This document shows, piece after piece, positions 8,906-17,372 of a stretch of DNA of 64,000 bases. Under the pieces are notes generated by a model. That model was not told where the DNA came from. It did no database searches and was given only the letters and a program-made list of their open reading frames with translations. The DNA is from JABSSA01 sp039984715 (lineage in GTDB: Bacteria; Pseudomonadota; Alphaproteobacteria; Rhodobacterales; Rhodobacteraceae): the NCBI GenBank assembly GCA_039984715.1, contig JBDWUA010000016.1, forward strand, positions 558,001-622,000, given 5' to 3'. The position numbers were made by a program, and so were the translations under genes. Each line of letters opens with the position of its first letter. The first letter of the stretch is position 1.

Positions 8906-9982
8906 TTAATCTTCTTCCGAAATCAGCATCAGTTCGCCGGATTTTTCCAAAGCACGGATCGAATCGACGATGCTGGCCATCGCTTCTTCTGTTTCCGCGG
9001 GCTTTGGTTTTTCGCGATCTGAGGATTCTTCGCGCAATTGATCGGCCATTCGTGCGGACATATTTTCAAATATATAGTCAGACGATGCTTGCATTCCTGC
9101 CTCTTCGGCACCCGCAATTGCGGTGACCAATGCGGCCTGATCGATGTCACGCAAAATGCGTGGGATATCGCGCGGTGCGATGCGTTTCGGAATATTACCA
9201 AAGGTAAAGATTGCTTTGCGCACGGCCGAGGCAAAGCCTTCGTCACGTTCATCTAGACCTTCAAGGACGTCTTCGCGTGTTATGGACGTGCTGGAGTTTA
9301 AGATTGCACCAACACGTTCTACGGGATCCTCGTCGAAGGCGCGCAAAGGTTGCGCAGACAATTGGGTCGCAAGTGAAAGTCCAATGCGGTCTACGGCCTC
9401 TGGTGTAACTGAAGCCGTTTGTGAAACAGCATAAGCGATTTGGCGGGCTTGGGGCCCGGGCAATTTACCAAGCAATTCCGCGGCTTTTTTCGTGTCGAGT
9501 TTTGACAACAAGACCGCGGAAACCTCAATGCTTTCATTTTCGACAACTGGACGCAGTGTTTCAATACCAAGGTCGCGAACGCGTTTCCATGGATCGCCAG
9601 ATTCACGTACCCCGGCCTCTTTTCGCAATCGCGCAGCTGTCATTGGATTGATCTTGCCATCAAGAGCGGAAAGAGCACCGGCGATCCCACCTGGAAACCG
9701 CAGACCAATCCGATCCACTTCACTGGCAAATTCTTCGACGACGCTTGCGACAGTGTCCTTATCGACAACCCGCATTTGTCCCATGGCCTTGGTCAATTCT
9801 TCTTGGCAGGACTCGGGCAATTCTTCGAGCGGGACTTCACTGCCTTCATTCAACAAAAGACGCACAACAATGGCGGCTTTGGCACGTCGCGACAATGACC
9901 CGATCTGTGACCCGACCTGAGAATTGAAACCGCCGCCAACGGGTAAACCCGGGGCGGCGGCGAGGGGAACCAAATCCATCAT
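8906..9982 (-). CDS. fliG: FliG-like flagellar motor switch protein, divergent
   Basis: A 358-residue protein built of FliG armadillo-like units: an N-terminal domain (RRAKAAIVVRLLLNEG), a middle domain around residues 125-225, and a C-terminal domain with FGNIPKRIAPRDIPRILRDID and SARMADQLREE. FliG forms the torque-generating switch ring with FliM/FliN and the MS ring. The EHPQ signature of the middle domain is replaced by NESIEV. The C-terminal charged face is partly kept (RDIPRILRDID). No other flagellar gene lies in the window, so this is a detached copy. It could be the only FliG in the genome or a paralogue; that cannot be decided here. Confidence 0.8.
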   Translation of the reverse strand: MMDLVPLAAAPGLPVGGGFNSQVGSQIGSLSRRAKAAIVVRLLLNEGSEVPLEELPESCQEELTKAMGQMRVVDKDTVASVVEEFASEVDRIGLRFPGGIAGALSALDGKINPMTAARLRKEAGVRESGDPWKRVRDLGIETLRPVVENESIEVSAVLLSKLDTKKAAELLGKLPGPQARQIAYAVSQTASVTPEAVDRIGLSLATQLSAQPLRAFDEDPVERVGAILNSSTSITREDVLEGLDERDEGFASAVRKAIFTFGNIPKRIAPRDIPRILRDIDQAALVTAIAGAEEAGMQASSDYIFENMSARMADQLREESSDREKPKPAETEEAMASIVDSIRALEKSGELMLISEED

Positions 9983-10050
9983 TACGCGCCTGCCTGACTC
10001 ACAAAATAACTGTCATCAAGCTAGGCACAAAAAGTGAACAAAGAGTTTGG

Positions 10051-10638
10051 TTAGTAATTAAAAGTTCGCCCATTTTGCAATGCGGTAACCAACGATCTTT
10101 CAGACCATGACCCAACACCACCACGCGCGCGAATTTCACGTAACTGTTCCATCGCGGCGACCTTATCGCCTTTGGCCACAAGGCCCTGACCCATGTAAGA
10201 TCTGGCCGCAATATTGTCGGGGTTCAGATCAATCGCCTTTTGGTAATAGACATCCGCCAACGCCAGATCACCCAGTTTGCGTGCCGTAAAACCACGATAG
10301 GTCATGACCCGGTCGCTGTTTTGATCGGGCATCTGGTCCAAAACCGTGATGGCATCGTTGTAGCGACCAGCATAGGCCAGTTCGCGCACAGCGCCATAAA
10401 GAGTGTCTTCGTCTAAATAAGATGTCTTGTCAGGACGCACACATTTGCGAAGATTGGCATCCCAAACGCCATTGACTGGTTTGGAAAATTTCACCCACTT
10501 TTTGATCGATGGGTCCCATTGGCGGACCTGAAAACAATCTTGTGTCGTCTTGGTCGATGCAGGAGGGGTGTCATCATCTTTCGCAAATGCGAGAGCGGGC
10601 AGGCATAGTGAAAATGCGATTACAGCTTGACGGATCAT
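10051..10638 (-). CDS. Exported tetratricopeptide-repeat protein
   Basis: A 195-residue protein with a cleavable signal peptide (about residues 1-18, ending ALAFA) and at least two TPR units in the C-terminal half (LAYAGRYNDAITVLDQMP and LGDLALADVYYQKAIDLNPDN). Two cysteines in the N-terminal part of the mature protein could form a disulfide. The ATG at 10638 is preferred because AGGA precedes it; a TTG six codons upstream is less likely. TPR proteins are interaction scaffolds, and no specific partner is suggested by the neighbours. It lies on the same strand as fliG but is 68 bases upstream with its own likely promoter. Confidence 0.8.
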   Translation of the reverse strand: MIRQAVIAFSLCLPALAFAKDDDTPPASTKTTQDCFQVRQWDPSIKKWVKFSKPVNGVWDANLRKCVRPDKTSYLDEDTLYGAVRELAYAGRYNDAITVLDQMPDQNSDRVMTYRGFTARKLGDLALADVYYQKAIDLNPDNIAARSYMGQGLVAKGDKVAAMEQLREIRARGGVGSWSERSLVTALQNGRTFNY

Positions 10639-11531
10639 AGATGATTTCCTGTTCAATTTGTTTGTCAGATATGCCGATAACGCGCCAGGTCTCGGTTTTA
10701 TGCGGAATTCAATTGTAACATTTTCGTGATAACCCTGATTTTTAGCGTCAACTTTGCCCCAAACCCCTTTTCTGAGACGAAGTTCAGAACCTTCGGCTCA
10801 AGGCATAGCATGCTTTGAATGGGTGCCGAAATCGCAGCTCATATCAAAAGTCAGTGTCGGTTTAAGGGGCAGGGCAAGTGCCACCACGAGTGTCTTTGTC
10901 TTCATTATCCGTCTCTGGTGTGCACAGTCTTTCGGGAGCTGGAGCAAGGCCAAAAGGTCAACAACGGACGCCAATTCAAGAAAAATGTACGGACACAACA
11001 ACTGGCTCAAGAAACACTCAGATTGAGCTGGGTTCGATGCACCAATTGTCGGAGTTGTCTCAGCGATATTGTGAAACAACGGGTCAAGCTGGATGGCGGG
11101 CTTGGTGATGGAAGAACGTGGACAGGCCAGCCTCGGGAAGGTCATTGTGTGCGATGTCCGCAGGTTGGGAAAACACTCTGGGTTTCAGTGTCGCCAAAGG
11201 GTCGGTTTGATCTCGAAATCACCAACTTTTTATCGGGGTTCTCATAAGGGAGGCTGACGTAAGTATTTGGTAAAAAACATAAATGTGCATTTCGATCTGT
11301 GTGAATATCTGGCGGTGAGACCCGGGAATTCGTCTTTACGAATGAGCCGAAATATTCTTTCCTTTGGTCAACGAGGGCGCGCGTTTGTGACGCTATACCG
11401 AACCCTCTAGGCTTTTTTTGGGGAGAACAGCCGTTCGAACAGAGCTCGTCATATTGCCAAATTCATAACTTTCAGGGGTTCTATTTAGACGCCGAGAAAG
11501 AGACTGAATACCCAATTTGTCCAACTTTGAG
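10639..11531. other. Gene-poor stretch of about 900 bases
   Basis: Only overlapping short open frames in several phases are present (longest about 142 codons, 10819-11247 +). None has a ribosome binding site, a recognisable domain or consistent codon bias. The opposite strand is open over 10798-11145 as well. The pattern fits decayed coding sequence. No transposase signature, tRNA or terminator is recognised. Confidence 0.5.
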
Positions 11532-11792
11532 TCAGTCCTTTGAAGCCATTTCAACCGTTGATGTCGTCTGTTGAAATTCTTCTTCTTGCTCGATCCACGT
11601 CAAAATCGGAGTGTTGCCAGTCTGGGTCGAAACAACGGGCCGCATGGACAATTGTTTGTCTTCTCTGTCTGCATCACGCTCACATTGAACAAGTATTTGA
11701 TCCAGAGATTTGGCCAGACCAATGCGTCCGGTCCGCCTTGCTAAGTCTTGAATCGCTTTAATCTCTGCAACCAGAGAATTGAGTTTTGACAT
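11532..11792 (-). CDS. Small unidentified protein, 86 aa
   Basis: Not recognised. An 86-residue soluble, helical, charged protein; the first half reads as a helix (SLVAEIKAIQDLARRTG... LDQILVQCERDAD) and the tail is acidic. It starts with ATG next to a 6-bp inverted repeat that covers the normal ribosome-binding position. It is the last of three small genes on this strand (12511 down to 11532), spaced by 27 and 54 bases, which suggests co-transcription. The codon pattern is coherent with neighbouring genes. Confidence 0.55.
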   Translation of the reverse strand: MSKLNSLVAEIKAIQDLARRTGRIGLAKSLDQILVQCERDADREDKQLSMRPVVSTQTGNTPILTWIEQEEEFQQTTSTVEMASKD

Positions 11793-11812
11793 GCGAGAAA
11801 GCCTACTCTCGC
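11793..11812 (-). repeat. Inverted repeat at the translation start of the 86-aa gene
   Basis: GCGAGA and TCTCGC arms separated by eight bases, immediately 5' of the ATG at 11792 on the minus strand. It could be a hairpin that masks the ribosome binding region or an operator half; no partner copy was noticed. Confidence 0.45.
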
Positions 11813-11846
11813 GTTGGTTGAAAAGTCAAAAAAAATGCACTTGGTT

Positions 11847-11999
11847 TTAAGTCGGTTCGTCTTTTGAACCATCCTGTCCCTCAGGGGGGGCAAACAGGGC
11901 TTCGTTGTTCAGAAGATCGTCTAGTGCTTGTGCCGTCGCGACATACCCCTCTTCAACCGCTCGATCACGCGCGGCTTTAATCCGTTCAATCAATTCCAT
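11847..11999 (-). CDS. Very small unidentified protein, 50 aa
   Basis: Begins MELIERIKAARDRAVEEGY and continues as a helical, strongly charged peptide with an acidic Ser-Lys-Asp-Glu-Pro-Thr end. The amphipathic pattern and coherent codon use argue that it is real despite its length. It sits between two other small genes on the same strand with gaps of 26 and 54 bases. An in-frame ATG eight codons earlier (12023) would give 58 residues, but neither start has a strong ribosome binding site. No family recognised. Confidence 0.5.
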   Translation of the reverse strand: MELIERIKAARDRAVEEGYVATAQALDDLLNNEALFAPPEGQDGSKDEPT

Positions 12000-12025
12000 T
12001 CTTACGCACGTCCCATGATGCATGC

Positions 12026-12511
12026 CTAATTGATACAGTATGGGATGTGCGTAGTCGTTAAGAACTCGTGAATCGGTCTGTTGGCTGGCGTTTTTCCGCG
12101 CATCGATGACGCGCTATGTCCGTGAATTTCCGCGTCGGTCCAAGGATTTTGACCTGAGTAAATCTCAGGTTTTATGACTGTTTTCGCGCCCGCAGCGTCG
12201 GTTCGGGTTGCTGCAATCCGTATCGAATTGAATACTTCGGCTTGGAACCGGCTTTTCTCTTGGTGTCGCCGGGCACGGTCCAAACTGTCCGACTTGGAGG
12301 GCAGGGCTAACGCCAGTAGGAGCGGATCGAATGGATAGCCAATAAGGTTTCCGAATCCATCTTCTGTAATAAAAACTTGGTCTTTTGACTTGATCGAGAA
12401 GTCGCCGCCAACCTCCCTGATCGCCGCTTTGACCCATCGGACCAAGTCAGGTTCTAGGGGGTAATCGTAACAGTTGGGGAGAGCCTTGAAGGGACTTCGA
12501 TCAATGGCCAC
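12026..12511 (-). CDS. Unidentified protein, 161 aa
   Basis: Not recognised. A soluble 161-residue protein starting at GTG (12511), directly after an in-frame stop, so no longer start is possible. The central part has a compact-domain look (SKDQVFITEDGFGNLIGYPFDP), followed by a charged helix (RARRHQEKSRFQAEVF) and a low-complexity hydrophilic end. No signal peptide or membrane segment. The order of the three small genes on this strand suggests a short operon of unknown purpose. Confidence 0.5.
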   Translation of the reverse strand: MAIDRSPFKALPNCYDYPLEPDLVRWVKAAIREVGGDFSIKSKDQVFITEDGFGNLIGYPFDPLLLALALPSKSDSLDRARRHQEKSRFQAEVFNSIRIAATRTDAAGAKTVIKPEIYSGQNPWTDAEIHGHSASSMRGKTPANRPIHEFLTTTHIPYCIN

Positions 12512-12718
12512 TCATCGCACAAGCTGACGCTATGTACGTTGAGTTTACCAGCCACTTGTACCGGCCCTAGGAATTGCCGCACGGTGCACTCGTGGTAAAT
12601 AGTTGGGTATTATTCGAAGTTGATCCGCTAGCTACGTGCACCAATTTACCATGCATTTCATCGGAACAGGCTTTGCACCTTTCGGTTGTGGTTTGATAAT
12701 TTGGAAAGCCGTAAATGA

Positions 12719-14764
12719 TCAACCCCTGCGGCGCCGTCTGCGGCCACCACCTTCTGATTTGTCGCCACCACCTGTGTTGAAAGTCACATCGGGAAGGGTC
12801 ACGACAGAGCGTAGGATGGGGAAAGGTTCGATTGAATTTGGAATTGCCGAGGCATTGACAAAATGTTCCTGAAACCGCGGTTCAATTGCGGTTTCGATTT
12901 TGTGAATGTTGCGCACTGTGTCTTCGATCTCAGCACGCGCTTTGGTGTTTAACAATGCGATGCGCGCACCAGTGCCGGCCGCATTCCCCGCTGAGGTGAC
13001 CGCTTTCAACGGGACATCTGGGATCATGCCCAGAACCATCGCGTGTTTGGGCGAAATATGCGCGCCAAACGCCCCGGCCAAAACAACACGATCCACACTG
13101 TCGACATCGAATTTATCCATCAGCAATCGCGCCCCAGAATAAAGCGCAGCCTTAGCCATTTGAATTTCACGAATGTCGCGATTGGTAACCGTTATTTTTG
13201 GACCGCCATTGGCCGAACCATCCCACACCAGATAGGAATAGGTGCGCCCATCCAGAAAACAGCGATCCGTCCCGGTTTGTTCGGCTGAACCGATCAGGCC
13301 TGGGGCATCGACGATACCAGCCATACGCATTTCTGCGACCATCTCAATGATGCCAGAACCGCAAATGCCAGTTATGCCTGATCCTGCAATACTGTCCTGA
13401 AATCCTTCTTCATCTGACCAGATATCGCTTCCTATGACGCGGAAACGCGGTTCTTTGGTGATCGGATCAATGGCCACGCGTTCAATGGCACCGGGGGCCG
13501 CACGCTGGCCGCTGCTGATTTGAGCGCCCTCAAATGCCGGGCCCGTCGGGGACGAGCAAGCCAGAACTTTTTCAGTGTTGCCCAGCAAGATTTCGGCATT
13601 TGTGCCCACGTCAACAACCAACACAAGGTCTTTGGATTTGTCGGGCGCTTCGGACAAGGCCACTGCGGCGGCATCCGCGCCGACATGTCCCGCGATACAG
13701 GGCAAAAGGTAAATGCGTGCCGAGGGGTGAATGTCCAAATTCAAATCAGTGGCGTGCAAACGAAGTGAATCTGACGTGGCCAGCGCAAATGGGGCCTGAC
13801 CCAGCTCAAACGGATCAATCCCCAAAAGCAAGTGATGCATGACCGGATTACAGACAAAGACAGCATCAACGATCAGCGATTTGTCGATCTCGGCTTCATC
13901 TGCGATCTGTACAAACAACGCGTTCATGCCGTCGCGCACAGCGTTTGTCATTTCAGTCGCGCCGCCCTCATTCATCATGGAATAAGACACGCGGGACATC
14001 AGATCTTCGCCAAATCTGATTTGTGGATTCATTATGCCGGATGACGCGACAACGTCGCCAGATTGCAGATCACACAGATGAGCCGCGATTGTGGTCGACC
14101 CCAAATCAATGGCCAGACCGTATATCGAGCCTTCGTAATACCCCGGCCAAACATGCATGATCCTTGGTGCGTTTTCATCGTCACCCAAGTGGACGGCACA
14201 TGTCACTTTCCAAGCGCCTTTGCGCAGAATGGGTTGCAGGCTCTGTAAAATATGCAAATCGGCATGCACGTTCTCAAGCGACCATTGCTTGGATAACGCG
14301 TCGCGCAATCGTTCAAGATCGCCAGAGGGATCATGCATATCGGGTTCCTGAACCTCGACATAGTACAGTTTTGTCGACGGGTTCATTGTTATGTCACGCG
14401 CTTCGGCCCGTTTGCGCACAACCTGTTTATGCACTTGGCTTTCTGGGGGCACGTCGATGACAATGTCACCCTGAACCGTCGCCTGACAGCCAAGACGGCG
14501 CCCATCAATCAGGCCGCGTTTGTCTTTGTAACGTTGTTCTACCTTGTTCCAATCCGACAACGCCCCATCCGACACAGTGACGCCGTGTTTGGGAAATTCG
14601 CCATAGCTGGGCGTAATCTGACATTTCGAACAAATCCCGCGTCCACCACATACCGAATCCAGATCAACACCCAATTGACGGGCGGCGGTCAAAATTGGCG
14701 TCCCATGGGCAAAATGGCCTCGTTTGCCGGAAGGCGTAAAAACAACAAGTGGGTCTTTTGACAC
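12719..14764 (-). CDS. RamA-like ATP-dependent reactivator of corrinoid proteins (ASKHA/DUF4445)
   Basis: A 681-residue protein with an N-terminal [2Fe-2S] ferredoxin domain (C39, C45, C48 and C93: C-X5-C-X2-C then a distant Cys), a linker, and an ASKHA ATPase domain (GLAIDLGSTTIAAHL, VVDVGTNAEILLG, VVLAGAFGAHI). RACo/RamA proteins use ATP to drive reduction of inactive cob(II)amide to cob(I)amide. In roseobacters such a protein has been linked to reactivation of a split methionine synthase that lacks its own activation domain; I recall this from Phaeobacter genetics. The C-terminus is a Gly-rich stretch ending in six arginines. GTG start with AAAGGA upstream. No corrinoid methyltransferase gene is adjacent. 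Confidence 0.82.
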   Translation of the reverse strand: MSKDPLVVFTPSGKRGHFAHGTPILTAARQLGVDLDSVCGGRGICSKCQITPSYGEFPKHGVTVSDGALSDWNKVEQRYKDKRGLIDGRRLGCQATVQGDIVIDVPPESQVHKQVVRKRAEARDITMNPSTKLYYVEVQEPDMHDPSGDLERLRDALSKQWSLENVHADLHILQSLQPILRKGAWKVTCAVHLGDDENAPRIMHVWPGYYEGSIYGLAIDLGSTTIAAHLCDLQSGDVVASSGIMNPQIRFGEDLMSRVSYSMMNEGGATEMTNAVRDGMNALFVQIADEAEIDKSLIVDAVFVCNPVMHHLLLGIDPFELGQAPFALATSDSLRLHATDLNLDIHPSARIYLLPCIAGHVGADAAAVALSEAPDKSKDLVLVVDVGTNAEILLGNTEKVLACSSPTGPAFEGAQISSGQRAAPGAIERVAIDPITKEPRFRVIGSDIWSDEEGFQDSIAGSGITGICGSGIIEMVAEMRMAGIVDAPGLIGSAEQTGTDRCFLDGRTYSYLVWDGSANGGPKITVTNRDIREIQMAKAALYSGARLLMDKFDVDSVDRVVLAGAFGAHISPKHAMVLGMIPDVPLKAVTSAGNAAGTGARIALLNTKARAEIEDTVRNIHKIETAIEPRFQEHFVNASAIPNSIEPFPILRSVVTLPDVTFNTGGGDKSEGGGRRRRRRG

Positions 14765-14857
14765 GTCAGGACGTCCTTTGATTGCTGGCGCGAACCTAAT
14801 CGTTCCGAGCGTCGTGAAAAGACCTATTTGCGCCTTCTTGGCAATTGATTGCGGCGA

Positions 14858-15811
14858 TCATGTCGCACGGGCATGAAAAATGAAGCCGAGAAGGTTCAAA
14901 AGCACCTGAGCCGCCAGAATGGCTGTTGATCCTGTCGGGTCGTAATCTGGGGCAACTTCGACCAGATCAATGCCGACAATCTCGTGTTGTTTTGCCACGA
15001 TCTGCAGCATTTCGAGAACGTCATAATACAAGAACCCCCCATGGCTGGGTGTGCCCGTTCCCGGTGCGATGGACGGGCAGAACGCGTCAATATCGATGGT
15101 GACATAGACCCGCGCACCAGTTGGAATACGATCAATAACACCTTGTGGGCCAAGCTTTCGGGCTTGGCGCACCGACAAAATATCGGACCCCATGGACCGC
15201 GCGTCTTCGTACCCTTCGCGCGCAGTTGAGCTGACATTGCGGATGCCGACCTGCGTCAGCCCCGTGACATAGCTTTGTTCGGCCGCGCGTCGCATCGGAT
15301 TGCCATGCCCATGACGCACGCCATGTCGCTCATCGACAAAATCAAGGTGAGCATCAATTTGCAGGATGTGGATGTCACCTTGATCATCAAATGCGCGAAT
15401 GCAGGGGATGTTGATTGAATGGTCGCCGCCAATCGTGACGGGCAGGGCGCCTGCGTTCAAGGCCGCTCGTACGCCAGTTTCGATGTTGGCATGACTGCGG
15501 TCGGTGTCCGTATGGATAATGTCCGCGTCGCCCATATCGGCGATCCGTACGTCTTGACCCAAATAAATCGCGTCGTCTTCATGGTCATAAGCGCCAGCAT
15601 GTCCAAAGCTGAACAGCGTTGATGCTTCGCGCACGGCGCGTGGCCCAAAGCGGGCACCGGATCGCCATTGCGTGCCAAAATCAAACGGTGCCCCAAGCAC
15701 TGCCACATCAGCTTCGATTTTGGTCCAGTCGCTGACATAGGGGCGCTTGCCAAAGGTGGCGATGCCCACAAATGGCAAATCCAAACGTCCGGTATCGTAC
15801 GAGTTATTCAT
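14858..15811 (-). CDS. Agmatinase/ureohydrolase family protein
   Basis: A 317-residue binuclear-manganese hydrolase of the arginase superfamily, which splits a guanidino compound into urea and an amine. Metal-ligand motifs are in order: GGDHS, DAHLD and DIDAFCPSIAPGTG. The third motif differs from the classic agmatinase DGLDP form, so the substrate could be agmatine, guanidinobutyrate or another guanidine. GGAG lies upstream of the ATG. It is on the same strand as the RamA-like gene 93 bases downstream, but no functional link is evident. Confidence 0.85.
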   Translation of the reverse strand: MNNSYDTGRLDLPFVGIATFGKRPYVSDWTKIEADVAVLGAPFDFGTQWRSGARFGPRAVREASTLFSFGHAGAYDHEDDAIYLGQDVRIADMGDADIIHTDTDRSHANIETGVRAALNAGALPVTIGGDHSINIPCIRAFDDQGDIHILQIDAHLDFVDERHGVRHGHGNPMRRAAEQSYVTGLTQVGIRNVSSTAREGYEDARSMGSDILSVRQARKLGPQGVIDRIPTGARVYVTIDIDAFCPSIAPGTGTPSHGGFLYYDVLEMLQIVAKQHEIVGIDLVEVAPDYDPTGSTAILAAQVLLNLLGFIFHARAT

Positions 15812-15888
15812 GGGTATTGCTCCGTTTTGGGGCCGTCAAACATCCGATTTATTCTGGACGGTTATTTGTCCGGTTCACTGGACAATAA

Positions 15889-16740
15889 TCACCGATTTAT
15901 AGGTCTGTTCTGCGTCCAATCGAAAACGCCTCGGTCACGTTCATCGACGGCTTGTTTCCATCCGACGTCTTCGGAGCGGGCTTTGAAATTCAACCCTTCA
16001 GGGCTGTGGCGTGTGATGCCGTCAAAAATCGTCGCAAGGCGTTGCGTGTTCATCAAACCCGTGGCCTCTACGGCTTGGTTGATGACCAGTTTTTGCATAG
16101 CCAACTGGTTGATCGGAACGCTGGACATACGATCCGCCATGTCCTCAACGGCTTTGTCCAATCTCTCAGACGGGACCGACTTCAGGATAAGCCCCATGTC
16201 CTCTGCTTCGCGGCCTGTGATTTTGTCACCGGTGAATAACATTCGTTTGGCGCGTTCTGGCCCTAATCGATACACCCACATGGCCGTTGTCGGGCACCCC
16301 CAAACGCGAGCTGGCATATATCCAATTTCTGCGTCATCGGCCATGAACACCAGATCACAGCACAACGCGATGTCAGACCCTCCGGCCACTGCGGGGCCAT
16401 GAATTTTGCAGATGACGGGCTTTAAGGCGCGAAACAGTGACATGAACGCTTGGGTGTTGGCCCACATGAACTGGTAATCTTTTATTGGGTCCCACGGCAT
16501 TTGTTGCGTGACATCCCCGGCACCGTTGCCTTGGGCATAATAGGTCAAGTCATACCCGGCACAAAAGGCTTTGCCATTTCCGGACAAGACCATCAGGTGC
16601 ACCTTTGGGTCAGCGTCAGCGCGCGCAACCGCTTCGGCCAGCAGATGCGGCATCTCGTCATCGATTGCATTCATCACGTCTGGACGGTTCAACGTTATGC
16701 GCGCAACCCTGTCCGTTCGTTCATATAAAACCTTGTCCAT
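15889..16740 (-). CDS. Enoyl-CoA hydratase/isomerase (crotonase family)
   Basis: A 283-residue crotonase-fold protein. The oxyanion-hole segments are visible as GNGKAFCAGYDL and KIHGPAVAGGSDIALCCDL. The usual second glutamate region is replaced by PARVWGCPTT, so simple hydration is not assured; hydratase, isomerase and hydrolase activities all occur in the fold. The ATG at 16740 is chosen because AAAGGAG lies just upstream; the frame stays open 29 codons further, but those residues do not look like the family. Its neighbour is the ureohydrolase gene 78 bases downstream. Confidence 0.85.
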   Translation of the reverse strand: MDKVLYERTDRVARITLNRPDVMNAIDDEMPHLLAEAVARADADPKVHLMVLSGNGKAFCAGYDLTYYAQGNGAGDVTQQMPWDPIKDYQFMWANTQAFMSLFRALKPVICKIHGPAVAGGSDIALCCDLVFMADDAEIGYMPARVWGCPTTAMWVYRLGPERAKRMLFTGDKITGREAEDMGLILKSVPSERLDKAVEDMADRMSSVPINQLAMQKLVINQAVEATGLMNTQRLATIFDGITRHSPEGLNFKARSEDVGWKQAVDERDRGVFDWTQNRPINR

Positions 16741-17372
16741 CCTTGGGCTCCTTTGATCAACAGGTTTGCGCAAGACTGCGGGAATTCCAAGGGGTGCATT
16801 TGGTCCCTTCCTTCCTGCGCGTTCCATGAGACATGAAATCGTAAAACGAGACCTCGTAAGAGGAGACCCAAGGATAGTCGCGAGGCCCCTCCCTTTGATG
16901 TTGTTTTATTGGTGCCGGGGGCATCAAATGTGCGGTCCGGAACGGCGGGTACACGTAGGCATGTGACGCATTCGATTGTGCTGAACATACCGCTGCTGAG
17001 TTCGGCGAGGGCGTCTTGTGCCATGGTTGGCAGCTTGGGCGCTATGTCGTGTGGATCAGCGGATCGATATTTCCAAAAAGACGTGACAAGCGACGAACTG
17101 GTGCCCTAGGGAGTCGAAGGACGTGCGCCTTACAAGGGGCTGTCATTCACCAGTTGGTTGGCTGCTCGTGGTCAAGTCTTTGCGGCATTGGTGCAGCGAT
17201 CCCGTCTGCGGCGACTGTCAGTCGGGGCGTTCTCGGATAATTGGTCGCCTGTGTGCAGGTGGTATTGATCAAACCACCATCGTTGGCGCGGAATAATTGG
17301 AAGTTCCGGATTGGCTTTGGCCAAGACTTATTGCTGACTTTGGCGTGGACGGATCTTGGGGTCTTGAGTATT
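16741..17372. other. Intergenic stretch of about 630 bases
   Basis: Lies between the crotonase start and the hyuB stop. Only short overlapping frames are present, up to 109 and 125 codons on the minus strand and overlapping gene edges. None has a ribosome binding site or recognisable domain. It probably holds the crotonase promoter and eroded sequence; no terminator was identified after hyuB. Confidence 0.4.

Noticed and set aside
10798..11247. Overlapping 115- and 142-codon frames as genes or an IS
   Set aside because: No start signals, no recognised family and equal openness on both strands; treated as eroded sequence.
15889..16827. Longer start for the crotonase gene at 16827
   Set aside because: The extra 29 residues are basic and non-conserved, while ATG 16740 has a strong AAAGGAG.
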